NCBI RefSeq assembly: GCF_000428045.1
Contig: NZ_ATZE01000010.1
Location: forward strand, 109,807 to 173,806
DNA: 64,000 nt
Direction: 5' to 3'
Source of the DNA: Sedimenticola selenatireducens DSM 17993
Lineage (GTDB): Bacteria > Pseudomonadota > Gammaproteobacteria > Chromatiales > Chromatiaceae
In this document: positions 18,986-27,628 of the stretch, piece after piece
Layout: each line of letters opens with the position of its first letter
Numbering within the stretch: the stretch's first letter is position 1
The notes under the pieces: model-generated
The model's input: the letters and a program-made list of their open reading frames with translations, nothing else
What the model was told of the DNA's origin: nothing
Databases searched by the model: none
Made by a program: the position numbers and the translations under genes

Positions 18986-20017
18986 TCAGGCCCCGACCGC
19001 CCGTAACTCATCCGTCAACTGGCGCTCGTCAAGCTGTTGGAAATGGGCCTCGTCCGAAGGCACACAGCCTCCCGCCATCTCATACCAGCCGTAACCGGCA
19101 CTCCACTCCGGCAGATCCCTGCTCCCCTGCGGTGCACGTGGCAAACAGTACAGGATACCGGGATGGGCGATCAGGTTATAGGGAACCTTACGACCATGCA
19201 GTTCCTGGATATGGCGCCACGCCTCCTGTGCCGAATCAAACCGCTCGCAGGCCGCCGGATAGGCCACCTGGCCACCATTGTGCGACCAGTGCCCCGCTGT
19301 AATCGGCAACGGCTCATCCCGCACGAACAGGTGGAAATGAAGATGATTGACCGAAGCACAGGCACCATAACTGTTGTAGCCGACGCCGACGCCCGGCAAA
19401 CCCTGTTGCAGGGCGGCTGTCACCCGCCAGATGTAATCATGATCAGCCTGCTGCAGAAACTGTGGCCGTCCCTCGCGCGCCTCGGGTACCAGCAGGCCGA
19501 GCAGCCGGACAAAGGGAAATTTATTGTACAGCAGCGACACATCCCTCCCCTCCAACGCCCCGCGCCAGAAGATCTCTTTTCGCAGAAAGGGTTTGGCAAA
19601 ATGAAATCCGTCGGGATTGAACGGTGCCGAGAGCCCTGACACCCGCTGCTGAATCATGCGCGGTGGCCGCAGCGATCGAAGGGGGTTGAACTGAAGTTCC
19701 CAAGGCCCTTGGCGGCGCAGTCGTATCGGCCCTATCGCGTCAAAACCCAGCGCCATCAACTGGGAAAACACCAGCCGGTCATCCTTGGCATCATCCAGGG
19801 AACCACCCTGCTGGGAATCGGCATGGCGGGCACAAAGACGCTCAAACTTCCGCCGCAGTGGCCCGGACAATTCACCCCAGATCGCCGGATCGATCATCGC
19901 ATTGGCCAGCACCAGAATAAACACACCCAGCTCATCGTATCCGTCCAGCATCTCTCTCAGACCGGCAGCGAAGGCGGTCTGATAAGTCTGCCGTGAATCA
20001 AATAAAGAGTTGCTCAT
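18986..20017 (-). CDS. HIT-superfamily nucleotidyl hydrolase/transferase-like protein
   Basis: This 343-residue protein carries the histidine-triad signature NHLHFHLF near residue 220, preceded by YNSYGACASV. Overall it resembles the GalT/HIT branch that includes GDP-hexose phosphorylases and ATP adenylyltransferases. The substrate is unknown. The ATG at 20017 is chosen because the upstream in-frame extension runs through an unrelated permease remnant. It converges on the NtrC-type regulator gene with an 87-bp gap. Confidence 0.7.
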   Translation of the reverse strand: MSNSLFDSRQTYQTAFAAGLREMLDGYDELGVFILVLANAMIDPAIWGELSGPLRRKFERLCARHADSQQGGSLDDAKDDRLVFSQLMALGFDAIGPIRLRRQGPWELQFNPLRSLRPPRMIQQRVSGLSAPFNPDGFHFAKPFLRKEIFWRGALEGRDVSLLYNKFPFVRLLGLLVPEAREGRPQFLQQADHDYIWRVTAALQQGLPGVGVGYNSYGACASVNHLHFHLFVRDEPLPITAGHWSHNGGQVAYPAACERFDSAQEAWRHIQELHGRKVPYNLIAHPGILYCLPRAPQGSRDLPEWSAGYGWYEMAGGCVPSDEAHFQQLDERQLTDELRAVGA

Positions 20018-20018
20018 A

Positions 20019-20249
20019 TCACTCGATTGGAAATAAAAAGATCCATTGGGCTGGGGGCAGACGCCTGGCCGCAACAGATCCATCCTCCGGCACCTTGCCA
20101 GCCAACTCGCGGCGCACCAGCACCAGACCGGCAATATTACTGGCCGGGCCCGCCAAAAGAAACATCAACACGATACCGGGGGAGACCCCGGCAAACAACA
20201 TAGGGAGCGGATTCAAGGGCCAACGCCGGGCCATTATCGAAAAAGGCAA
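20019..20249 (-). pseudogene. Remnant of a metal-efflux-type permease
   Basis: A 76-residue frame contains LFAGVSPGIVLMFLLAGPAS, which resembles an internal segment of permeases of the SO_0444 / UPF0718 Cu/Zn-efflux type. Those proteins normally exceed 300 residues, and neither end is present. It runs right up to the start of the HIT gene. I read it as a decayed fragment. The family match is from memory of the motif and is tentative. Confidence 0.5.
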
Positions 20250-20313
20250 TCATTGCGCTGAATTATAGGGCTGTTGGCGTTCAGGAAAAAACCGTGACGG
20301 CCCGCCTGTATTT

Positions 20314-20372
20314 GTTACCTAACGTAACGAAACACACCCCAGACGCCACACCGTTTCGCTACCTGCGGTAAC
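20314..20372. promoter_or_regulatory. Paired GTTAC-N5-GTAAC operators upstream of the symporter operon
   Basis: A perfect 15-bp palindrome GTTACCTAACGTAAC lies at 20314-20328 and a near copy, GCTACCTGCGGTAAC, at 20358-20372. They are 44 bp apart and about 250-300 bp upstream of the DUF4212 gene. Two related repeats with 6-bp spacers lie at the window start. They look like binding sites for a dimeric regulator I cannot name. Confidence 0.4.
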
Positions 20373-20449
20373 AGTGAGACACCCCTGAGCACCATCAGAA
20401 ATCAACCCGCATTCACTATCTGGTTGATAAAAATAGGAATTGTGTTTTC

Positions 20450-20464
20450 TGGCCTAAATCATGC
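20450..20464 (+). promoter_or_regulatory. Weak sigma-54-like promoter candidate
   Basis: TGGCCT, AAATC, ATGC keeps the GG and GC dinucleotides at the 12-bp spacing required for sigma-54 promoters but departs from consensus at several other bases. It lies 150 bp upstream of the DUF4212 start. A sigma-70 promoter is equally possible. Confidence 0.25.
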
Positions 20465-20613
20465 AAAATGAAGCGCGGTCGCCAGGGGAGGATTCCCGAA
20501 TCTGTAGTTCAGATGGAATTCGACTTGTTATGCCCCGGTTTTGATGCATCTGTAGTTGACCGGAACATAGCGTCGAGACGAGCGCGCACTACTAATAATC
20601 CGGAGGACTTAAA

Positions 20614-20877
20614 ATGAGTACACAAAATACGTCTGGAATGGCCTATTGGAAGGCCAACGTCAGACTCATCACAATCTCTTTGGTGATCTGGGCCGTATGT
20701 TCATACGGTTTCGGCATCATCCTTCGCCCCTTACTCGCCGGCATAAAGATTGGCGGCACTGACCTTGGATTCTGGTTCGCACAACAGGGCTCCATGATCG
20801 TATTCCTGGTGTTGATCTTTTTCTACGCCTACAAGATGAACCAGCTGGATCGTCAGTTTGACGTCCACGAAGACTAA
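20614..20877 (+). CDS. DUF4212 small symporter subunit
   Basis: The 87-residue protein has two transmembrane helices (about 20-42 and 55-78) and the DUF4212 pattern of a YWKANVR start and an LDRQFDVHED end. DUF4212 proteins accompany acetate/solute:sodium symporters of the VC_2705 group, and one follows 16 bp downstream. It presumably forms part of that transporter. A ribosome binding site (CCGGAGGAC) precedes the ATG. Confidence 0.9.
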   Translation: MSTQNTSGMAYWKANVRLITISLVIWAVCSYGFGIILRPLLAGIKIGGTDLGFWFAQQGSMIVFLVLIFFYAYKMNQLDRQFDVHED

Positions 20878-20893
20878 TTAAGGGGTTCGATTA

Positions 20894-22627
20894 ATGGAAC
20901 TACAAACACTCACATATATCGTCGTCGGTCTGACCTTCGCGCTCTATATCGGCATTGCCGTATGGGCCCGCGCAAGTACGACCGGTGAGTTCTACGCAGC
21001 CGGTCGCGGAGTACACCCGGTCGCCAACGGCATGGCAACCGCCGCTGACTGGATGTCTGCTGCCTCCTTCATCTCCATGGCGGGCATTATTGCCTTCCAG
21101 GGCTATGACGCCTCCCTGTTCCTCATGGGCTGGACCGGTGGTTATGTACTGCTGGCCATGTTGCTGGCCCCTTACCTGCGTAAGTTCGGCAAATTCACCG
21201 TGCCGGAATTCATCGGTGACCGCTTCTACTCCAAGACCGCTCGTATCGTGGCGGTTATCTGTCTGATCGTCGCTTCACTTACCTACGTAATCGGCCAGAT
21301 GAAGGGTATCGGCGTGGCCTTTGGTCGCTTCCTGGAAGTGGATTACGACACCGGCCTCTACACGGGCATGGCGATCGTATTCTTCTATGCGGTGCTCGGT
21401 GGCATGAAGGGTATTACCTATACCCAGATCGCACAGTACTGCGTGCTGATCATGGCCTACACCATTCCAGCCATCTTCATCTCCCTGCAGCTGACCGGTA
21501 ATCCGATCCCGCAACTGGGGCTGTTCAGCAACACCGTAGCCGATGGCACGCCGCTGCTGGCCAAACTGGACCAGACCATTGTGGATCTCGGCTTCGCGCA
21601 ATATACCGCTCAGAAGACCAACACCCTGAATCTGGTGCTCTATACCTTCTCACTGATGATCGGTACCGCGGGTCTGCCGCACGTGATCATCCGCTTCTTC
21701 ACCGTACCCAAGGTCAAGGACGCCCGTTCATCCGCCGGCTGGGCGCTGGTGTTCATCAGCATCCTCTACACCACCGCTCCGGCTGTCGGCGCCATGGCCA
21801 TGCTGAACCTGGCCAACACGGTACAGCCTGGCCCGGTTGCCGCGGCTGACGGCGCCCTGGAGTATGAGGCACGTCCCCAGTGGTTCAAGAATTGGGAGAC
21901 CACCGGTCTGCTGACATTCGAGGACAAGAATGGCAACGGCCGCGTCGAGTATCGTAAGGGTGATAGCAACGAGCTCAAGGTTGACCGTGACATCATGGTG
22001 CTGGCCAACCCGGAGATTGCCAAATAGCCCAACTGGGTGATCGCCCTGGTGGCCGCCGGTGGTCTGGCAGCGGCACTGTCGACAGCAGCGGGTCTGCTGC
22101 TGGCCATCGCCTCAGCCATTTCACATGATCTGTTGAAGGGTATATTCAATCCGCAGATTACTGAGAAAGGCGAACTGCTGGCAGCGCGTATTTCGATGGC
22201 AGGCGCCATCGCGGTAGCCGGCTATTTCGGCCTGCACCCCCCCGGCTTTGCGGCACAGGTGGTGGCGTTGGCCTTCGGTCTAGCCGCTTCTTCGATCTTC
22301 CCGGCATTGATGATGGGTATCTTCAACAAGCGCATGAACAACACCGGTGCGGTCGTGGGTATGTTGGTCGGTATCACCTCTACCCTGGTCTACATCTTCT
22401 GGTTCAAGGGCTGGTTCTTTATCCCCGGTACCGCGATGGCGGCCAATACTCCGGATAACTGGTTCCTTGGGATCTCTCCGGAAGCGTTTGGTGCCGTGGG
22501 CGCCATACTGAACTTCGTTTCAGCAGTCGTGGTATCCAAGGTTACCCAGGCTCCACCCGAGCATATCCAGCACATGGTCGAGGACATCCGTACCCCTCGG
22601 GGTGCAGGTGGTGCCACCGGCCACTAA
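20894..22627 (+). pseudogene. Sodium:solute symporter (VC_2705/ActP-like) with internal TAG
   Basis: The frame encodes a 13-helix-type sodium:solute symporter. GRGVHPVANGMATAADWMSA near the start and the DKNGNGRVEY insert are typical of the acetate-type group that pairs with DUF4212. A TAG at 22025-22027 interrupts it after ANPEIAK. Translation in the same frame continues at once with PNWVIALVAAGGLAAALSTA and runs to 22627, giving about 577 residues in all, normal length. The upstream part alone (377 residues) would lack the last helices. One base change would explain the stop. TAG ends several other genes here, so general amber readthrough is unlikely. Confidence 0.85.
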
Positions 22628-22655
22628 TCACATAAGTTAAATGTGATGTAAGATA

Positions 22656-22682
22656 GGGCCTGCCTCGCGCAGGCCCTTTTTT
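22656..22682 (+). terminator. Rho-independent terminator after the symporter gene
   Basis: An 8-bp stem GGGCCTGC / GCAGGCCC with a 5-nt loop is followed by six T residues. It lies 29 bp after the symporter stop. Confidence 0.9.
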
Positions 22683-22684
22683 AT

Positions 22685-22809
22685 GTCCAGGGATGGACGT
22701 ATACCGCGGAGGCCACGGATGGCCGGGAGCGGTATTTAATGATGGACGTATACCGCAGAGGCCACGGATGGCCGGGAGCGATATTTAAAGGTGGACTTAT
22801 ACCGCCAAG
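22685..22809. repeat. Hairpin repeat plus 49-bp tandem repeat
   Basis: The dispersed hairpin GTCCAGGGATGGAC (22685-22698) directly follows a terminator T tract. It leads into a 49-bp unit at 22692-22740 that repeats at 22741-22789 with three mismatches, then a partial third copy at 22790-22809. The hairpin word also occurs at 29121-29134 and 36466-36479. Confidence 0.75.
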
Positions 22810-22846
22810 TACATCCGCCAACCTGTCATGCGAATGGGAACAGAAC

Positions 22847-24703
22847 ATGGAAATCGAACTGATAGAGATACGGGACTTCCTCTCCGCCCATCACCCTTTT
22901 GATCAGCTTTCGGAGCAGGCCCTCAACCAGATGCCGGAAATGCTGCAGGTCAGGTATTTCAGACGCGGTACCACCATTCCCGATTCAGGCAGCATCGATG
23001 ATTATCTCTACCTTGTGCGCAGTGGCGCAGTGGAGATCCACGGCACCCAGGATGAACTGCTGGCCCAGCTGGGTGAAGGCGATCTGTTCGGATACCGCGC
23101 CTCTCACATGGAGGGGCATGCGGAGTTTCAGGGCACCGCCATGGAGGATAGCCTGGTCTACCTGTTACCGGCGGCGGATGTGGACCGGTTCTGCAGGGAG
23201 CATCCGCAGTTTTCCTATTTCTTTGAGCCGGCGGGCGGTGACCGGCTGCGCGATGCCATCAGCTCCACCGGAGAAGACGGCAGCAGCCAGTTGGGGCTGA
23301 TGGCTACCCAGATCGGTGACATGATCAGCCGCGAGCCCATCAGCATGCCGCCGACTGCCTCGATCCAGGAGACCGCCAGTGTCATGTCCGATGAGCGGGT
23401 CTCCTCTATCCTTATCACCCAGGATGCGAAACTGGTTGGCATCGTCACCGACCGGGATTTGCGCCGCCGGGTGGTCGCCAAGGGGCTCGACACCAGCCTG
23501 CCGATCAGCAGCATCATGACGGCCGACCCTAAAACGCTGGATGCAAGTGACTACGCCTTTAACGCCATGCTACAAATGGCCCGGGCCAACATTCATCACC
23601 TGCCGATTCTACGTAACGGTGAAGTGGCAGGCATGCTGACGGCTACCGACTTTGCCCAGCGCCACACCACGTCGGCGGTCTATCTGGTCAGCTCAATCTA
23701 CAAACAGCACGATGCGCAGGGACTGGCCAGCATCAGCGCCAAACTGCCGCAGCTGTTGCTCAACCTAGCCGCCGCGGATGCCACGGCAAACAGTATCGGC
23801 CACGTCATCACGGCGGTTGTCGACTCCATTACCGTGCGCCTGCTACAGCTTGCCGAAGAGCGTTTCGGCCCACCGCCGGTGCCCTATGCCTGGGTTGCCG
23901 CCGGGTCCCAGGCACGCAGCGAACAAACCGCGAAGTCGGACCAGGATAACTGCCTGGTACTGGATGACGCCTACGACCCGAAAACGCACGGGGAATACTT
24001 CAAGGCGCTCGCCCAGTTTGTAAGCGACGGCCTCAATGCCTGCGGCTACGTCTACTGCCCGGGTGAGATGATGGCCACCACCGACAAGTGGCGCCAGCCA
24101 CTGGCTGGCTGGAAACGCTACTTCAATCAATGGATCAATCAGCCGGAGCCCAAGGCACTGATGCTGACCTGCGTGTTTTTTGACTTGCGCTGTATCCATG
24201 GCGAGAAAAATCTGTTCCGCGAACTGCGCCAGTACCTGCTCGACAAGACCCGTGGCAATCAGATCTTCCTGGCCTACATGGCCGGCAACGCACTGAGCTT
24301 CAAGCCCCCCCTGGGATTTTTCCGTAATTTCGTCCTGATCAGCGGCGGCGAGCATGACCACACCTTCGACCTGAAACATACCGGCATCGTGCCGATTGTC
24401 GATCTGGCCCGGGTCTACGCCCTGGCGGCCGGCAGCCACGCCATCAATACTCAGGACCGACTCAAGGAGGTGGCCTCCGGCGGCGAGGTGTCGCATGGCG
24501 GCGCACATGATCTGCGTGATGCGCTGGAATTCGTCAGTTCGCTACGCATACGCCACCAGGCCAGGCAGATCAAGGCGGGCGAGGCACCCAACAACTACAT
24601 GTCACCGGATGATCTCTCCCATTTCGAGCGCAGCCACCTGAAAGACGCCTTTTCGGTCGTCCGCACCATGCAGAACGTGCTCAGCCAGCGATACCTGAGG
24701 TAG
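22847..24703 (+). CDS. DUF294 nucleotidyltransferase with cNMP-binding and CBS domains
   Basis: The 618-residue protein has four parts: a cyclic-nucleotide-binding-like domain (about 1-130), a CBS pair (about 155-285, with LVGIVTDRDLRRRVV and MLTATDFAQRH), a DUF294 nucleotidyltransferase domain (GSQARSEQTAKSDQDN near residue 350), and a helical C-terminal DUF294_C domain. This architecture is commonly linked to acetate symporters and a DnaQ-like exonuclease, as here. It likely senses adenine nucleotides and regulates uptake. The biochemical activity is unproven. The ATG at 22847 is chosen because upstream sequence is tandem repeat. Confidence 0.9.
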   Translation: MEIELIEIRDFLSAHHPFDQLSEQALNQMPEMLQVRYFRRGTTIPDSGSIDDYLYLVRSGAVEIHGTQDELLAQLGEGDLFGYRASHMEGHAEFQGTAMEDSLVYLLPAADVDRFCREHPQFSYFFEPAGGDRLRDAISSTGEDGSSQLGLMATQIGDMISREPISMPPTASIQETASVMSDERVSSILITQDAKLVGIVTDRDLRRRVVAKGLDTSLPISSIMTADPKTLDASDYAFNAMLQMARANIHHLPILRNGEVAGMLTATDFAQRHTTSAVYLVSSIYKQHDAQGLASISAKLPQLLLNLAAADATANSIGHVITAVVDSITVRLLQLAEERFGPPPVPYAWVAAGSQARSEQTAKSDQDNCLVLDDAYDPKTHGEYFKALAQFVSDGLNACGYVYCPGEMMATTDKWRQPLAGWKRYFNQWINQPEPKALMLTCVFFDLRCIHGEKNLFRELRQYLLDKTRGNQIFLAYMAGNALSFKPPLGFFRNFVLISGGEHDHTFDLKHTGIVPIVDLARVYALAAGSHAINTQDRLKEVASGGEVSHGGAHDLRDALEFVSSLRIRHQARQIKAGEAPNNYMSPDDLSHFERSHLKDAFSVVRTMQNVLSQRYLR

Positions 24704-24706
24704 TCG

Positions 24707-25405
24707 GTGTCGATCTGGAAGTATCTATTCAATCTGGAGGAGCGCCGAAACTGGTGGACCCGCAAGATGCCCGATGGTCCGCTACGTGACTATTACGAAA
24801 CCCCCTTCCCAGCCCGCGACTCCGATTGGCGGCAGGTAGACTACCTGGCAATCGATTTCGAAACCACCGGACTTGAGGCCAGCCAGGACCAGATCCTGAG
24901 CGTCGGCTACGCCACTGTCAGGGGAGATCGCCTGATACTGGGTGACGCCACGCATATCCTGATCAGGCCCACCGTGGACATTCCGGAAGCCTCCGCCGTG
25001 GTGCACGGAATTCTGGATGACAGGGCGGCGGGAGCCCAGCCGCTGGAAGAGGTGCTGCCGATTATTCTGCATGCCCTAAAAGGCAAGGCCTTGCTGGCCC
25101 ACCACGCCGCCATCGAGTACGAATTTCTGAATCATGCCTGTCGGAATCTCTATGGGTATCCGTTTCTCTGCCCGGTAGTGGATACCCTGGCGCTTGAGGT
25201 GCGCCAATACAGAATGCAGGATCAGGCGATCCGCTCAGGCGACCTGCGCCTGGCCAAGGCGCGCGCACGTTACGGACTGCCACGCTACCCCGCCCATAAC
25301 GCATTGACCGATGCCCTGGCGGCGGGTGAGCTGTTTCTGGCCCAGGCCGCCTATCGGCGCAGTAAGCGTCCGCCTCGACTGAAGGATCTGATCGTGGTGA
25401 GCTGA
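24707..25405 (+). CDS. DnaQ-like 3'-5' exonuclease
   Basis: This 232-residue DEDDh exonuclease resembles the DNA polymerase III epsilon subunit. AIDFETTGLE near residue 48 holds the first Asp and Glu, and HNALTDALA near residue 197 holds the last His and Asp. It starts at GTG three bases after the DUF294 stop, so the two are probably co-translated. Family members in this context are not the replicative proofreader. Their job is not known. Confidence 0.88.
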   Translation: MSIWKYLFNLEERRNWWTRKMPDGPLRDYYETPFPARDSDWRQVDYLAIDFETTGLEASQDQILSVGYATVRGDRLILGDATHILIRPTVDIPEASAVVHGILDDRAAGAQPLEEVLPIILHALKGKALLAHHAAIEYEFLNHACRNLYGYPFLCPVVDTLALEVRQYRMQDQAIRSGDLRLAKARARYGLPRYPAHNALTDALAAGELFLAQAAYRRSKRPPRLKDLIVVS

Positions 25406-25421
25406 AGCAAAAGTCCTGGGG

Positions 25422-26114
25422 TTACTTGCGTCCCCGTCCCAGCGGCTTACTACTGTCCTCTTCCATCCCCAACTCCAACGCCAGTACGTTATCGACCACC
25501 CGGAAACCGGTTCGACGCGCAGTGAACAGCAGGAACAGGGTCTGGGTTCCATACAAAAACAGGTAGACGCCGACAATCTGGAAAGGCACGCCCATGTTTA
25601 TAATCCAGCCGACCAGAAAGAAGCCGAGAAAATAAAGACTCAGGATATAGATATCCCGCAACATGTCCCAATGAATCCGGGTGTTCAGCACCACTGCCTT
25701 GCCGTTATGCCGCTGGTAGGCATCAAGCCACACTTCTGTCTGCACCCTGCGACTGAAGCCGGAGTCCTTCACCATGGGAAATTTGGCTTGCAGATCACGC
25801 GACTCAAAGGGTTGTTTGCGGGTAGTCAGAAAGGCATCGCTGGCCGGGTGTGGGAACTGGCTACGCGCATAGAGCAGGCGATTTTTCCATAGCTCCGGCA
25901 AGCGCTGCACCAGAACCGCCCCGGCCACGGCAATCAGCGCGCAAATGGCCGCTACGTAAACAATCTGCGGACTGAGCTTATCCCAGGAGGCGAGACTGAA
26001 CAGGAACGGGTCCAGGCCATAAGGGAGCTGTAGCATAAAAAGATAGAGCATGATGCCGTTGAGAGCGGCAAAGACAATGACCAACGCGAGATGAAAAAAG
26101 GAGAGAAATTTCAT
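25422..26114 (-). CDS. Membrane protein of unknown function
   Basis: The 230-residue protein is not recognised. It has four hydrophobic segments (about 5-28, 48-70, 155-175 and 178-200) around a cytoplasmic-looking middle region rich in charged residues, and a basic C-terminus ending GRGRK. It converges on the exonuclease gene with a 16-bp gap. Confidence 0.6.
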   Translation of the reverse strand: MKFLSFFHLALVIVFAALNGIMLYLFMLQLPYGLDPFLFSLASWDKLSPQIVYVAAICALIAVAGAVLVQRLPELWKNRLLYARSQFPHPASDAFLTTRKQPFESRDLQAKFPMVKDSGFSRRVQTEVWLDAYQRHNGKAVVLNTRIHWDMLRDIYILSLYFLGFFLVGWIINMGVPFQIVGVYLFLYGTQTLFLLFTARRTGFRVVDNVLALELGMEEDSSKPLGRGRK

Positions 26115-26463
26115 TTAAATGTGTCGTCCGGCTGAATTTATGGGTTGGCCAAACGAGCTATTTCACGTGAATTACCCGCAAATGGCAACCATTCAATCAA
26201 TACCGGCATATTAGAACTCTCTGCTATTTTGATCATCATTCACAAGTGCCGTTTTTTCGGTAGTATGGTATCAGCCTTGAAGGTCTGGATCGTGTCTGGA
26301 CTGCAGCCATCGGGACCCCAACAGAAAACAGACACGAGTTAACGCGCTACGATGGTGCCAACCGGTGCTGTGAGCACCTGTGGCAGCGCCACATCCCGAC
26401 AGGCAAGCGATGCCTCAGGAGTATCGGCATCTGACAATCCAAAAGTATCAAAAGGAGTAGATC
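26115..26463. promoter_or_regulatory. Intergenic region upstream of phaB
   Basis: This 349-bp stretch separates the membrane-protein gene from phaB and has no recognisable gene. The first half is AT-rich and probably holds both promoters. AAAAGGAGTAG at 26451-26461 is a strong ribosome binding site for phaB. Confidence 0.45.
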
Positions 26464-27186
26464 ATGGGGCGAGTAGCATTGGTAACGGGCGGCACAAGGG
26501 GCATAGGTGAAGCGATCTGTGTCGCTCTGAAAGATAACGGGTATGAGGTTGTGGCCAACTACGGTGGTAATGAACAGGCCGCTGCTGAATTTACCAAACG
26601 CACCGGAATAAAGGCCGTCAAGTTTGACGTGAGCGATTTTGATCAGGTGGCGACCGGCATCCAGTCCATCGAGTCATCCATTGGTCCGGTCGAGGTACTG
26701 GTCAATAACGCAGGTATCACACGCGACGGCACCATGCACAAGATGAGCTTTGAGCAGTGGGACAAGGTGATACAGACCAACCTTGCCTCCTGTTTCAACA
26801 CTTGTCGCTGTGTGATCGATGGGATGCGCGAACGCAATTTCGGACGCATTGTCAATATTGGATCGGTAAACGGCCAGGCGGGTCAGTATGGACAGGTCAA
26901 CTACGCGGCTGCCAAATCCGGTATTCACGGTTTTACCAAGGCATTGGCCCTGGAGGGCGCCACCAAGGGGATAACCGTCAATGCCATTGCCCCCGGCTAC
27001 GTGGAGACCGACATGGTCCGGGCCGTACCGGCAGAGGTGCTGCAGAAAATCATCCGCACCATCCCGGTCGGCCGCCTGGGGCAACCGGAAGATATCGCCC
27101 GCTCGGTACTGTTCCTGGTGGATGACAGCGCCGGTTTCATTACCGGCTCGACCCTCTCCATCAACGGGGGTCAGCACATGTATTGA
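26464..27186 (+). CDS. phaB: Acetoacetyl-CoA reductase PhaB
   Basis: The 240-residue short-chain dehydrogenase has the NADPH-binding GGTRGIGEAI motif near residue 9, the NNAG motif near residue 80, and the catalytic Ser and Tyr-x-x-x-Lys (IGSVNGQ, then YAAAKSG near residue 148). The Arg-Gly stretch and overall sequence match PhaB, which makes (R)-3-hydroxybutyryl-CoA for polyhydroxybutyrate. No phaA or phaC lies in the window. FabG is the nearest alternative, but the GQYGQVNYAAAK segment favours PhaB. Confidence 0.88.
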   Translation: MGRVALVTGGTRGIGEAICVALKDNGYEVVANYGGNEQAAAEFTKRTGIKAVKFDVSDFDQVATGIQSIESSIGPVEVLVNNAGITRDGTMHKMSFEQWDKVIQTNLASCFNTCRCVIDGMRERNFGRIVNIGSVNGQAGQYGQVNYAAAKSGIHGFTKALALEGATKGITVNAIAPGYVETDMVRAVPAEVLQKIIRTIPVGRLGQPEDIARSVLFLVDDSAGFITGSTLSINGGQHMY

Positions 27187-27192
27187 GGGCTT

Positions 27193-27225
27193 GGCCACGG
27201 ACGGGACAAGCACCCGGCCGTGGCC
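27193..27225 (+). terminator. Hairpin after phaB
   Basis: A stem of 8 perfect pairs (GGCCACGG / CCGTGGCC), extended by four more after one mismatch, lies 6 bp after the phaB stop. No T tract follows, so it may be a weak terminator or an mRNA-end stabiliser. Confidence 0.5.
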
Positions 27226-27628
27226 GACAGGATCTAGCTGAACTGTGCATGTATTTGAATAAATACCTCATGACCCTTGGGAACAACCTCCAAGAGGCCC
27301 GCCTCCCGGTTGACCAACCCCGCATGCCCATATCATCCGATAGTGTCGTGCATTGCCATCTGTCTCCCATCATGCTGCACACACAGGCAACCAAGCATAA
27401 CCAAACCGCAAAAAGCGGATTTTGACTCGCGCAACACTCCTTCCGATCAAGCAAAACAGAACAAGGCGGTTAATTAGTATAACTATCCAATTATATTTGC
27501 CATTTTTTCTATTTTGCACCGCACAAAACAAGCGTTTTCTGCTATTATCCGCGCACACCACAGGTGTTTATTAGGCAGTAAACTCTTCTTTAATCTGAAA
27601 AAACAGCGCGCTGGAGCGGGGTTGAGAC
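27226..27628. promoter_or_regulatory. Intergenic region upstream of gap
   Basis: About 400 bp without a recognisable gene. The last 150 bp is markedly AT-rich (27450-27600), unlike the coding DNA, and holds TATTAT at 27543-27548 as a possible -10 element. GGAGCGGGG at 27612-27620 is the probable ribosome binding site of the GAPDH gene. Confidence 0.45.

Noticed and set aside
22025..22027. Pyrrolysine or other recoding of TAG
   Set aside because: TAG terminates at least four ordinary genes in this window, and there is no sign of a pyl system here. A point mutation or error is simpler, although readthrough is not excluded.
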